A DNA stretch of 11,967 nt from CAZUCU01 sp964589635 (lineage in GTDB: Bacteria > Patescibacteriota > Minisyncoccia > Phycocordibacterales > JAACPR01), in contig CAZPRI010000021.1 of NCBI GenBank assembly GCA_964589635.1, positions 1-11,967 on the forward strand, read 5' to 3'. The translations under genes and the position numbers were made by a program. A model generated the notes under the pieces. That model was given only the letters and a program-made list of their open reading frames with translations. It was not told the origin of the DNA and searched no databases. The stretch's first letter is position 1. The number at the start of each line of letters is the position of its first letter. This document shows positions 1-5,350 of this stretch, piece after piece.

Positions 1-47
1 AGTTACTGGGACACTTAAGAAGTAGACTAGTGCTGAATGATAAAAGG

Positions 48-79
48 ATTACTCTGCTACAGGAGTAATGTGATAAAAT
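48..79 (+). promoter_or_regulatory. Extended -10 promoter and small hairpin before the HEPN gene
   Basis: An extended -10 element, TG-A-TAAAAT (71-79), lies 7 nt before the ATG at 87, so transcription should begin at or next to the start codon (leaderless mRNA). No Shine-Dalgarno sequence is present. No good -35 is visible. Just upstream a hairpin pairs ATTACTC (48-54) with GAGTAAT (63-69) around an 8-nt loop; it could be an operator or the end of an upstream unit. The first 47 bases show nothing else I can name. Confidence 0.5.
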
Positions 80-86
80 CATTTAC

Positions 87-1166
87 ATGCAGTATGTTTT
101 TATAGCATTCTATGGTTGGAATGAGCCGGAAATGAAGCAGGATGAAAAAATATTCACTATCAGTGGAGATTTTGAATGTTGGAATTTAAAGAAATTTTCT
201 ACTGAAGAATTTATTGATCAGATAAAAACAAAAATACCACCCGTAAATGATAATGTTCTTAGGAATTATTTATCAAGCGAATCATCGACTGAAGGGATTA
301 GTGAAGGTCTTTACAAAAAATGCCTTTGGGGAATATTACTACCAACGGCTGATGGAGATCAATTTTTAACTGGATACAAAAAAGCACTTTCATTAATTAA
401 TCTATTTTCTCCTAAGTTTATGTCCCCAGCATTTTATGTAACAAATTTTGGTATTCAAAAAGTGCCTGAGACTAAGCAAATAGATTCTCCTCCTAATGAT
501 CATCAAGGGTATGAATTATTCAAAAACCAAAATTTTGCAGATTTTTATGATCTTATGTATGAGCAAATGAATTATTTTACTTGGATGAGGGATATTGTTT
601 TATCGTGGCAAGATGAGGATTGGAGATTATTTATGGCGGCTAGTTTTTATGAAGGTCTCAAGGAATACGATAAAGGAAAAAGTGTTTACACTTGGCAAAG
701 AGAATCTGCAGACATGGCAACTCTACTTGAGACATTATTTACTGCAGGAGACACACAAAATGAAGAAATAGGTTACCGTCTTAGAAAGAGAATATCCTGC
801 CTTATTGGTTGGAAAATTACAGATATAGAAGATGGAATCAAAGCTTTATATAAAGATCGTAGTGAATTTATTCATGGTGCTTATTACAAAAAAATATTAC
901 GCGGAATGAGAAGAAATCAAAATGATAACGCAATGCCACCTTCTCCTGATTTCGAGAAACTTTATAAAACAAAGGAATATATCAGAATAATATTCGTTGC
1001 ATATCTATATGCTTCAAAAATTAAAAATGGAGATGAAGAACTAAAACAATATTCAAGCATACAAGGTATTCTTGAAGAATCGATTATCAATATTGAATTA
1101 CGTAATAAACTCATTAATTTAATTAAACCAGTAATTGAACTCCTACCTGCACCGTCAAATAGATAA
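87..1166 (+). CDS. HEPN-domain protein (Apea-like), putative RNase
   Basis: A 359-residue soluble protein with no signal peptide or membrane segment. The C-terminal half matches the pattern of the Apea-like HEPN family: a helix 'LETLFTAGD...EIGYRLRKRISCLIG' (about 214-241) followed by 'LYKDRSEFIHG' (about 254-264). The latter holds the HEPN signature R-x4-H (Arg258, His263). In HEPN proteins this pair forms an RNA-cleaving site in a dimer; many members act in defence or toxin-antitoxin systems. The N-terminal 200 residues are unrecognised and may sense a target or signal. The gene stands alone: an extended -10 promoter precedes it, a terminator follows directly, and a convergent tRNA-Ser lies beyond. 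No nucleotidyltransferase antitoxin partner is visible downstream. The family call is from motif reading only; the RNase function is inference. Confidence 0.65.
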   Translation: MQYVFIAFYGWNEPEMKQDEKIFTISGDFECWNLKKFSTEEFIDQIKTKIPPVNDNVLRNYLSSESSTEGISEGLYKKCLWGILLPTADGDQFLTGYKKALSLINLFSPKFMSPAFYVTNFGIQKVPETKQIDSPPNDHQGYELFKNQNFADFYDLMYEQMNYFTWMRDIVLSWQDEDWRLFMAASFYEGLKEYDKGKSVYTWQRESADMATLLETLFTAGDTQNEEIGYRLRKRISCLIGWKITDIEDGIKALYKDRSEFIHGAYYKKILRGMRRNQNDNAMPPSPDFEKLYKTKEYIRIIFVAYLYASKIKNGDEELKQYSSIQGILEESIINIELRNKLINLIKPVIELLPAPSNR

Positions 1167-1199
1167 CAAAAAGAGCGAAATAAATCGCTCTTTTTTGTA
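1166..1199 (+). terminator. Intrinsic terminator after the HEPN gene
   Basis: An 11-bp stem, AAAAAGAGCGA (1168-1178) with TCGCTCTTTTT (1185-1195), closes a 6-nt loop and is followed by more T. It begins at the stop codon. The A-run on the other arm means it could also stop minus-strand transcripts coming from tRNA-Ser. Confidence 0.85.
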
Positions 1200-1261
1200 A
1201 CTTGATAGGTTTGTGGGCCGTACTAATTACATAGGTAATTAGGTCATGTATCTACCAAGTT
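1199..1261. repeat. Nested inverted repeats downstream of tRNA-Ser
   Basis: An outer imperfect inverted repeat of 12 nt (1199-1210 with 1250-1261, two non-Watson-Crick positions) encloses a perfect 8-bp hairpin (CTAATTAC 1223-1230, GTAATTAG 1235-1242, loop ATAG). On the minus strand it starts 8 nt after the tRNA-Ser 3' end, so it may be a trailer or termination structure for that tRNA. Confidence 0.4.
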
Positions 1262-1268
1262 GTCAATG

Positions 1269-1355
1269 CGGAGAGAGTGGGATTCGAACCCACGGACCCA
1301 TTTCTGAGTCTCCGGTTTTCAAGACCGGTGCTTTCAACCACTCAGCCATCTCTCC
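1269..1355 (-). tRNA. tRNA-Ser(UGA)
   Basis: On the minus strand the acceptor stem GGAGAGA/TCTCTCC, the anticodon arm CCGGT-CTTGAAA-ACCGG (anticodon TGA), a long variable arm with a 5-bp stem (GACTC/GGGTC) and the T arm GTGGG-TTCGAAT-CCCAC are all intact. The discriminator base is G (complement of 1269), as usual for serine. CCA is not encoded (CAT follows), so it must be added by a nucleotidyltransferase. The long variable arm confirms a class II tRNA. The first 18 nt plus 3 nt of leader occur again 132 bp upstream on the same strand. Confidence 0.95.
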
Positions 1356-1358
1356 AAT
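1338..1358 (-). repeat. 21-bp direct repeat, copy inside tRNA-Ser 5' end
   Basis: The first 18 nt of tRNA-Ser and 3 nt of its leader are identical to 1470-1490. Of the two copies, this is the one in the intact gene. Confidence 0.9.
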
Positions 1359-1379
1359 ATATTTCGCTACACTCAAATT

Positions 1380-1487
1380 GGAGATCTCCCCAAAAAGGTC
1401 GATATGATGACTGAGTGCTTGCCGCCCTCACTTTGTTCGCGGACAAAAGCAAAGCAGTTTGCTCTTGTCCCACTCAGCCATCTCTCC
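1380..1487 (-). pseudogene. tRNA-Ser 5'-end copy within a structured segment
   Basis: Minus strand, 5' to 3': the first 18 nt of tRNA-Ser (from 1487), then sequence unlike the tRNA. A 13-bp hairpin (1441-1453 with 1458-1470) has one non-canonical position, which is G-U in minus-strand RNA but A-C in plus-strand RNA. The copied tRNA piece itself (1471-1481) can pair with 1407-1417 in an 11-bp stem, again with a single position that is G-U only on the minus strand. The segment ends near the palindrome GGAGATCTCC (1380-1389), whose TCTCC could pair with the leading GGAGA. It lies upstream of tRNA-Ser, so it may be part of its leader. It could be a decayed tandem tRNA, a small insertion flanked by a 21-bp duplication, or an RNA of its own; the sequence does not decide. 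Confidence 0.45.
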
Positions 1488-1490
1488 AAT
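1470..1490 (-). repeat. 21-bp direct repeat, upstream copy of tRNA-Ser 5' end
   Basis: Identical to 1338-1358. The two copies flank 111 bp of unrelated sequence, the layout expected from a target duplication or an att-like repeat, although integrases usually use the 3' end or the anticodon/T-arm of a tRNA. Confidence 0.9.
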
Positions 1491-1517
1491 GAAGTTAGTC
1501 ATAAATATGACAACTTC
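1491..1517. promoter_or_regulatory. Palindrome directly upstream of the tRNA-Ser copy
   Basis: GAAGTT-a-GTCATA-aa-TATGAC-AACTTC forms a 12-bp inverted repeat with one bulged base. It sits where the original promoter of tRNA-Ser (minus strand) would be expected and could be an operator or hairpin. I see no clean -35/-10 pair overlapping it. Confidence 0.35.
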
Positions 1518-1588
1518 AGTAGAAAAGATAATAACAAATAGGGTCTGTTTTGCAATGGGATTTGCTTTTTGTTGTGTGTGGAGTTTAA

Positions 1589-1717
1589 ATGAGATGGAAA
1601 CAGCACATATTTATAATGAAAAATCTAGATACCGTTTCTCATATAGTTTTTCAATTTCATTTACTGAATCATTCTGGTCTGAGTCCTGAAATAGCAGAAC
1701 TTCCACCAGAAGATTAG
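1589..1717 (+). pseudogene. Coding-like segment ending at amber codon, in frame with next gene
   Basis: From ATG 1589 or 1616 an open frame runs to TAG 1715-1717. Its end reads 'GLSPEIAELPPED', and after the TAG the same frame continues without another stop ('EERIKRLQREVERKEYL...') into the gene at 1784. The tract on both sides looks like protein: an acidic/proline linker, then a charged helix. This suggests one longer gene broken by a nonsense change (for example CAG to TAG). No Shine-Dalgarno supports either ATG. An overlapping 76-codon frame from 1459 begins inside the tRNA copy and is Ser/Phe-rich in a non-protein-like way, so I did not call it. Confidence 0.4.
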
Positions 1718-1783
1718 GAGGAGAGGATTAAAAGATTACAAAGAGAAGTAGAAAGAAAAGAATATCTTACCTCCAAAGGAAAG

Positions 1784-2173
1784 GTGTCTCTTAAAAAAAT
1801 TCCAGAGCAGATTCTTTTTTCAGAATTCTTTCTTTTCGGTTTGGTTGCTCAGAGGAGGATTGACATTGAAGGAGAAGATTTGGTTTTGGAATTTCGATTT
1901 ATATCAAATGCAAATTTGTATCAAATCAATAGAGGAAAAGCCTCACACTATTGTTATTCAGATGACGGTTTCCCATCTCTAAAATTTAGAGACCTAACTC
2001 ATGATTATTTGTGGAACACGATTTTCTATCTAGATCAAACAGAAGGACCTGCAATCGTTAAAGGAGAAATAAATACCTGGTTTTTTGTTTCGCGAGGACC
2101 TTGTCTCCCAGATCCTATCCCCGTGGATTGTCTTGAATTGGCAGAAAATATGCCTTTCATTTCATCGCCATAA
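1784..2173 (+). CDS. Hypothetical protein, possibly the 3' part of a broken gene
   Basis: I do not recognise this protein. From the GTG at 1784 it is 129 residues; the frame is open back to the TAG at 1715-1717, so the true product may begin earlier or the gene may be a remnant. There is no signal peptide or membrane segment. It has alternating beta-like stretches ('EDLVLEFRFISNANLYQI', 'GPAIVKGEINTWFFVSRGP') and two or three cysteines, and ends in a Pro-rich tail. A strong terminator follows at once. The GTG start is weakly supported: AAGGA lies just upstream, but with only about 3 nt spacing. The AGGAGG at 1716-1721 looks like a Shine-Dalgarno sequence but has no ATG, GTG or TTG at proper distance and is explained by Glu-Glu-Arg codons. 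Confidence 0.5.
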   Translation: MSLKKIPEQILFSEFFLFGLVAQRRIDIEGEDLVLEFRFISNANLYQINRGKASHYCYSDDGFPSLKFRDLTHDYLWNTIFYLDQTEGPAIVKGEINTWFFVSRGPCLPDPIPVDCLELAENMPFISSP

Positions 2174-2175
2174 GT

Positions 2176-2206
2176 AAAAGGCCTAGCTACTAGCTAGGCC
2201 TTTTGT
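2176..2206 (+). terminator. Intrinsic terminator
   Basis: AAAAGGCCTAGCTA (2176-2189) and TAGCTAGGCCTTTT (2191-2204) form a 14-bp perfect inverted repeat around a single base, with T-runs on both strands. It is usable in both directions and separates the unknown gene from ruvX. Confidence 0.85.
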
Positions 2207-2226
2207 ATTTATGGTATCGTGATTAT

Positions 2227-2637
2227 ATGAAAATCATCGGAATAGATTACGGTAAAAAGAGAATAGGTATAGCTATATCTGACGAGGATACTAATTTTGC
2301 TTTTCCAAAAAAAGTTCTAGAAAATAATTCTGATGTTATTAATGAGATAAAAAACATTATAGAAACAGAGGGTGTTAGTAAAATAGTTCTTGGAGAATCA
2401 AAAGATTTCGATATGAAGGATAATCCTATTATGAAAGATATAAAAATTTTTAAAGAGAAATTAGAAAAAGACTTTGAAGTTATTTTTCATCCAGAAATCC
2501 TATCTTCTCATCAAGCCTCAAAAATGATGGGGAAGGAGTTTACTAAAGCACCAGGAGGAAGGCGAGAAAAGAATGAAATGTTGGATGCTTCTGCTGCAGC
2601 AATTATCCTACAAAGCTATCTGGATTCAATTAATTAG
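2227..2637 (+). CDS. ruvX: RuvX/YqgF-family Holliday junction resolvase-like nuclease
   Basis: At 136 residues this is the usual size of the family. The N-terminus 'IIGIDYGKKRIGIAIS' is the RNase H-fold signature with catalytic Asp7; Glu57 in 'VLGES' and Asp120 in 'LDASAAAIIL' are the expected second and third acidic residues. The usual 'DER-TT' segment is altered to 'PEILSSHQA' (about 89-97), keeping Glu90. Family members resolve recombination intermediates and process the 5' end of 16S rRNA; which role holds here is not visible. I chose ATG 2227 because the motif starts right after it; the longer frame from TTG 2203 begins inside the terminator. There is no Shine-Dalgarno; a -10-like TATGGT (2210-2215) lies 11 nt upstream. 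Confidence 0.88.
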   Translation: MKIIGIDYGKKRIGIAISDEDTNFAFPKKVLENNSDVINEIKNIIETEGVSKIVLGESKDFDMKDNPIMKDIKIFKEKLEKDFEVIFHPEILSSHQASKMMGKEFTKAPGGRREKNEMLDASAAAIILQSYLDSIN

Positions 2638-2639
2638 CA

Positions 2640-2667
2640 TTGACTTTTTCTGAAAAAGTTTTAATAT
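2640..2667 (+). promoter_or_regulatory. Promoter of the repeat/PG-binding secreted protein
   Basis: TTGACT (2640-2645), a 16-bp spacer and TAATAT (2662-2667). It would start transcription about 33 nt before ATG 2707. A second -10-like TATTAT is at 2683-2688. The promoter begins just after the ruvX stop codon. Confidence 0.6.
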
Positions 2668-2706
2668 CTCACTCTAACCGCGTATTATCAAATAAAGAAA
2701 AAAATT

Positions 2707-3435
2707 ATGAAGTTATTAAATATTTCTCTTATGACAGTTGTTTTTGCTGTACCAACACTCATTTTTGCACAAGAAGCGCAGGAAGTTGTTACTGATACAG
2801 AAGCAGTTGTTGTAGAAGAGCAATTACAAATAGTAGTTGAAATGCCTAGTGAAGTATGTACTGACGGAATTGATAATGATGGAGATACATTAGTAGATCT
2901 TTCAGACCCAGACTGTCTATCAGAAATACCAGCACCAACAGAAGTATGTACTGACGGAATTGATAATGATGGAGATACATTAGTAGATCTTTCAGACCCA
3001 GACTGTCTATCAGAAATACCAGTTGAAAATGAACCAGAACAAAGTTCAGGAGGAAGAATATCTTCAGGTTCAATGTCTGGTAGTTCAACAAGGTTACCAG
3101 CAGGAGAAGTTCTAGGAGCCTTCACTGGAGAAGACAGAACGTGTAATACTTATTTGAATTCATATTTAAAATACGGACAAGATAATGATGTTTTTGAAGT
3201 TCTAAAACTACAGGCATTCTTGAAACTATTTATTGGACTAGATCTTGAATTAACGGGAAAATTTAATTTAGCTACCTTCGAAGCTGTAAAACAATTACAG
3301 ACTATGGAAGAGGAGGCTATTCTAGATCCTTGGGGACCAGAGCTTCAACCAACAGGATATGTTTATAAAACAACAAAATATTTTATAAATAATTATTTAT
3401 GTGAAGGTTCAGAAGTCTTTCCTAATCTATACTAG
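2707..3435 (+). CDS. Secreted protein with two MopE-like acidic repeats and a PG-binding-like domain
   Basis: The 242-residue protein starts with a signal peptide (hydrophobic 8-20, cleavage after Ala21). Residues about 49-75 and 79-105 are two copies of a unit centred on 'CTDGIDNDGD-LVD-SDPDC'. This is the Cys-flanked, Asp/Asn/Gly-rich repeat found in MopE-type proteins and presumed to bind a metal such as calcium. A Ser/Gly linker (114-128) leads to a C-terminal domain (about 143-232) with 'EVLKLQAFLKLF...LTGKFNLATFEAVKQLQ...ILDPWG..PTGYV', the pattern of the peptidoglycan-binding-like domain common in Parcubacteria surface proteins; Cys146 and Cys232 could form a disulfide. Likely an exported cell-wall-associated protein. 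Domain assignments are by motif; the metal and partner are inferred. Confidence 0.75.
   Translation: MKLLNISLMTVVFAVPTLIFAQEAQEVVTDTEAVVVEEQLQIVVEMPSEVCTDGIDNDGDTLVDLSDPDCLSEIPAPTEVCTDGIDNDGDTLVDLSDPDCLSEIPVENEPEQSSGGRISSGSMSGSSTRLPAGEVLGAFTGEDRTCNTYLNSYLKYGQDNDVFEVLKLQAFLKLFIGLDLELTGKFNLATFEAVKQLQTMEEEAILDPWGPELQPTGYVYKTTKYFINNYLCEGSEVFPNLY
2851..2932 (+). repeat. Tandem repeat unit 1 (82 bp identical, 90-bp period)
   Basis: Identical base for base to 2941-3022 and in frame within the secreted protein gene. Each copy encodes one acidic Cys repeat. Only an 8-bp spacer separates the identical blocks. Confidence 0.95.
2941..3022 (+). repeat. Tandem repeat unit 2
   Basis: Second copy of the 82-bp block at 2851-2932. 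Identity at third codon positions as well shows a recent duplication or ongoing conversion. Confidence 0.95.
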
Positions 3436-3438
3436 ATA

Positions 3439-3483
3439 AAATACAAAAAGCCGCCGTTCTTAGAACGGCGGCTTTTTGTATTT
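3439..3483 (+). terminator. Strong bidirectional intrinsic terminator
   Basis: A perfect 22-bp inverted repeat (3439-3460 with 3462-3483) with a GC core, CCGCCGTTCT, and A/T arms giving T-runs on both strands. Confidence 0.9.
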
Positions 3484-3508
3484 GACATTTTCTAAATTTA
3501 ATTATAAT
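3482..3508 (+). promoter_or_regulatory. Promoter TTGACA / TATAAT
   Basis: Consensus TTGACA (3482-3487) and consensus TATAAT (3503-3508) with a short 15-bp spacer. It drives the secreted protein gene at 3552. An ATG at 3512, 3 nt after the -10, opens a 36-codon frame ('MFEEGSSRKQTKKDE...') in another phase that runs into the start of the next gene. Confidence 0.65.
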
Positions 3509-3551
3509 GTCATGTTTGAAGAAGGTTCTTCTAGAAAACAAACAAAGAAAG

Positions 3552-4283
3552 ATGAAAGTAATTATTACGATCTGGTCATTAGTCGCAAGTATTGCACTTG
3601 CAGATGTTTCAATCAAAATTGATTCAAAGGGGTACGTCACTTTTTCAAGTCTGGCGTCTCCAACTGAACTCAGTGCTATGTCGCCGAATCCTTCAGGAGC
3701 ATCTTCTGGGGGTGATGCGGGAAGTGTATATTTCCATCACCGCTTTACAAGCAATGATGGAAGCGATTTCCGAGTTCGAGGGCTTTGGATCTCTGTTGAT
3801 CCTGATGGAGATGGAATCTACACCAATTGGACGGATGTATCGGCCTTGCCGACTCCCGGTTCAGGAAATCCTGGATATTACCTGTTGAGAAATGGTGTCG
3901 TGTTAAGTAATCAAGTGATTAGAAATGCTGTGTGTGATGAGGTAGTAGTTCTCAATCACAGCTTTCTTGGTAGAAGTTTTACTGGCGGAGTAAAATGGAA
4001 ACTGGAAACAGATTATTCAGATTCCATTCAGCTAACGACCCACACTCAGGTAAAACCACTAAGATTGAATGAAGCTGGACAAGGAATATCAATACAAGAA
4101 TACAACGGAGAAATTGCACTTGTTGCAAAGGGTTCTCCGAACGATATTGTTCAGTATTCATACAATCTCCTAGACTGGTTTATTTTCGACGCGTTGTCAT
4201 CTTCAGAGGTATTCGTTTATCTAAATTTTGATGAAGTTGGGCAGCCAAGAAAATTCTTTCGGGTGTACCGATCAGTAAGCTGA
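3552..4283 (+). CDS. Secreted hypothetical protein of unusual composition
   Basis: From ATG 3552 this is 243 residues with a clear signal peptide (hydrophobic 3-16, Ala-Leu-Ala, cleavage after residue 17). An earlier in-frame ATG at 3507 lies inside the -10 box and cannot be used. The mature part is beta-rich, with a calcium-loop-like 'DPDGDG' (83-88). The C-terminus 'YSYNLLDWFIF...FDEVGQPRKFFRVYR' (about 202-240) resembles a 'T-N-L-x-x-W ... F-D ... R-F-Y-R' tail that I associate with secreted proteins of Verrucomicrobia-type bacteria. I cannot name a function. The gene is richer in GC than its surroundings: I count 33 of 60 in 3661-3720 against 13 of 60 in 5401-5460. It sits between its own promoter and terminator. 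Both facts suggest transfer from another lineage. Confidence 0.7.
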   Translation: MKVIITIWSLVASIALADVSIKIDSKGYVTFSSLASPTELSAMSPNPSGASSGGDAGSVYFHHRFTSNDGSDFRVRGLWISVDPDGDGIYTNWTDVSALPTPGSGNPGYYLLRNGVVLSNQVIRNAVCDEVVVLNHSFLGRSFTGGVKWKLETDYSDSIQLTTHTQVKPLRLNEAGQGISIQEYNGEIALVAKGSPNDIVQYSYNLLDWFIFDALSSSEVFVYLNFDEVGQPRKFFRVYRSVS

Positions 4284-4301
4284 CTAGTTTGGTTATCTAA
4301 T

Positions 4302-4336
4302 AAAAGCGCAGGAGTAGAACTCCTGCGCTTTTTTAT
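4302..4336 (+). terminator. Intrinsic terminator
   Basis: AAAAGCGCAGGAGT (4302-4315) pairs with ACTCCTGCGCTTTT (4319-4332) around an AGA loop, followed by further T. Confidence 0.88.
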
Positions 4337-4390
4337 TTAATACACTGTGATAAAGTAGGTAATAATAAGATAAACTTTAATATATTTATT

Positions 4391-4732
4391 ATGGAAGAAA
4401 ATACAGAATACATAGATTATGAAGATTTTAAAAAAGTGGAAATCAGAACTGGAGAAATTATTGAAGTAGAAGAGATTCCCACTTCAGAAAAACTCTTGAA
4501 GTTAAAGGTTTCTTTTGGTGAAGAAGAAAGACAGATTCTTTCTGGTATAAAAAATTATTTTGATGATCCTCAGGAATTATTAGGAAAAAAGCTTCCATTT
4601 GTGACAAACTTAAAACCGAGAAAGATGATGGGATTTGAAAGTGAAGGAATGATTTTAGCTGTAAATGATACTGAAAACTTTTCTCTTTTGGAGATTAGTT
4701 CTAAAATTAAGAACGGTTCACCTATTTCCTAA
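4391..4732 (+). CDS. Stand-alone tRNA-binding (MetRS C-terminal type) protein
   Basis: Of the 113 residues, about 9-113 form the OB-fold tRNA-binding domain also found at the C-terminus of bacterial methionyl-tRNA synthetase and in CsaA and Arc1p/EMAPII-like proteins. Diagnostic segments are 'DFKKVEIRTGEI' (12-23), 'SEKLLKLKV' (32-40), 'RQILSGI' (47-53) and 'NLKPRKMMGFESEGMIL' (73-89). No synthetase catalytic part is attached, so it probably acts in trans, delivering or holding tRNA for a MetRS that lacks this domain; a CsaA-like chaperone role is the alternative. The stop codon overlaps the ATG of the next gene (TAATG). No Shine-Dalgarno; -10-like TTTAAT/TATATT sequences lie 4-9 nt before the start. 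Confidence 0.85.
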   Translation: MEENTEYIDYEDFKKVEIRTGEIIEVEEIPTSEKLLKLKVSFGEEERQILSGIKNYFDDPQELLGKKLPFVTNLKPRKMMGFESEGMILAVNDTENFSLLEISSKIKNGSPIS

Positions 4733-5310
4733 TGAGTACTATAAGAATAAAAATTCAAACCTGGCTATCTGTTCTATCTGAAAGAGCGAGAGTAATTTGG
4801 TTAGCAGTTATAGCTTTTACAGAGAGTTCTTTTTTTCCTGTTCCTCCTGATCCATTTCTGATGTTAGCCATTTTTTCTAAGCCAAAAAAATGGCTTAAAT
4901 ACGTAAGTCTTGTCACTACTTTCTCTATACTCGGAGGCATTTTGGGGTATCTAATTGGAATGTTTTTCTTTGATTTTGTTGGTGAGGTACTTATTAATAC
5001 ATATTCTTTGCACGAAGAATTCGACACAGTTCAAGATTTATTTTTGAATAATGCCTTCTGGTCAATCTTTGTTTCAGCTTTTACACCTATTCCTTATAAA
5101 ATATTTACAATTTCTGCAGGGTTGTTTGGTGTAAATATTTTCACTTTTGTGATAGCTTCTGTTCTAGGAAGAGGATTACGATTCTCAGTTGTTGGAAGTG
5201 TCTCATATTTATTTGGTAAAAAAATTGCAAAAACACTTATAAAATATTTTGATATCATTTCTATTTCAATAATACTCTTAATTATTATCTATCTATTAAT
5301 ATCAGGATAA
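4732..5310 (+). CDS. DedA/YqaA-family membrane protein
   Basis: This 192-residue polytopic membrane protein has hydrophobic segments at about 20-48, 58-86, 108-118/125-145, 150-162 and 174-191. Family marks are Glu31 followed by 'FFPVPPD' (34-40), the re-entrant-loop motif 'FTPIPYKIFTISAG' (117-130) and 'GRGLRF' (146-151). This is the YqaA (COG1238) branch of the DedA/SNARE-associated superfamily, whose members are thought to flip or scramble lipids such as undecaprenyl phosphate or phosphatidylethanolamine in the cytoplasmic membrane. Specificity is not visible here. It is translationally coupled to the tRNA-binding protein through a TAATG overlap, though the two have no obvious shared task. 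Confidence 0.85.
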   Translation: MSTIRIKIQTWLSVLSERARVIWLAVIAFTESSFFPVPPDPFLMLAIFSKPKKWLKYVSLVTTFSILGGILGYLIGMFFFDFVGEVLINTYSLHEEFDTVQDLFLNNAFWSIFVSAFTPIPYKIFTISAGLFGVNIFTFVIASVLGRGLRFSVVGSVSYLFGKKIAKTLIKYFDIISISIILLIIIYLLISG

Positions 5311-5334
5311 ATAGGGTGTGTAGTCCTTAAGTCT

Positions 5335-5343
5335 TGTTATAAT
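5335..5343 (+). promoter_or_regulatory. Extended -10 promoter of the pil operon
   Basis: A perfect extended -10, TG-T-TATAAT, lies 7 nt before the pilM ATG at 5351. No -35 match is present, as is common for extended -10 promoters. The expected start site falls on or just before the ATG, giving a leaderless transcript. No terminator separates the DedA gene from this promoter, so read-through is possible. Confidence 0.65.
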
Positions 5344-5350
5344 ATATGTA

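Noticed and set aside
1459..1689. 76-codon plus-strand open frame
   Set aside because: It begins inside the tRNA-Ser copy, has no start signal, and its second half (Ser/Phe-rich) is out of frame with the more protein-like reading that leads to 1784.
1715..1717. Alternative genetic code as explanation of the in-frame stop
   Set aside because: The codon is TAG, whereas the known recoding in these lineages concerns TGA. TAG and TGA both end other genes here (ruvX, the sigma factor).
1716..1721. Shine-Dalgarno AGGAGG
   Set aside because: No ATG, GTG or TTG follows at a usable distance; the bases encode Glu-Glu-Arg in the continuing frame.
2851..3022. CRISPR-like direct repeats
   Set aside because: Only two long units separated by 8 bp, in frame inside a protein gene; no spacers.
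2688..3125. Minus-strand open frames (145 and 81 codons) opposite the secreted protein
   Set aside because: They are shadows of the repetitive coding sequence on the plus strand; the translation is Ser/Thr-rich or Leu-rich with the same repeat period.
3507..3551. Upstream ATG (3507) as start of the secreted protein
   Set aside because: It overlaps the TATAAT box, so it cannot be on the transcript; ATG 3552 begins a proper signal peptide.
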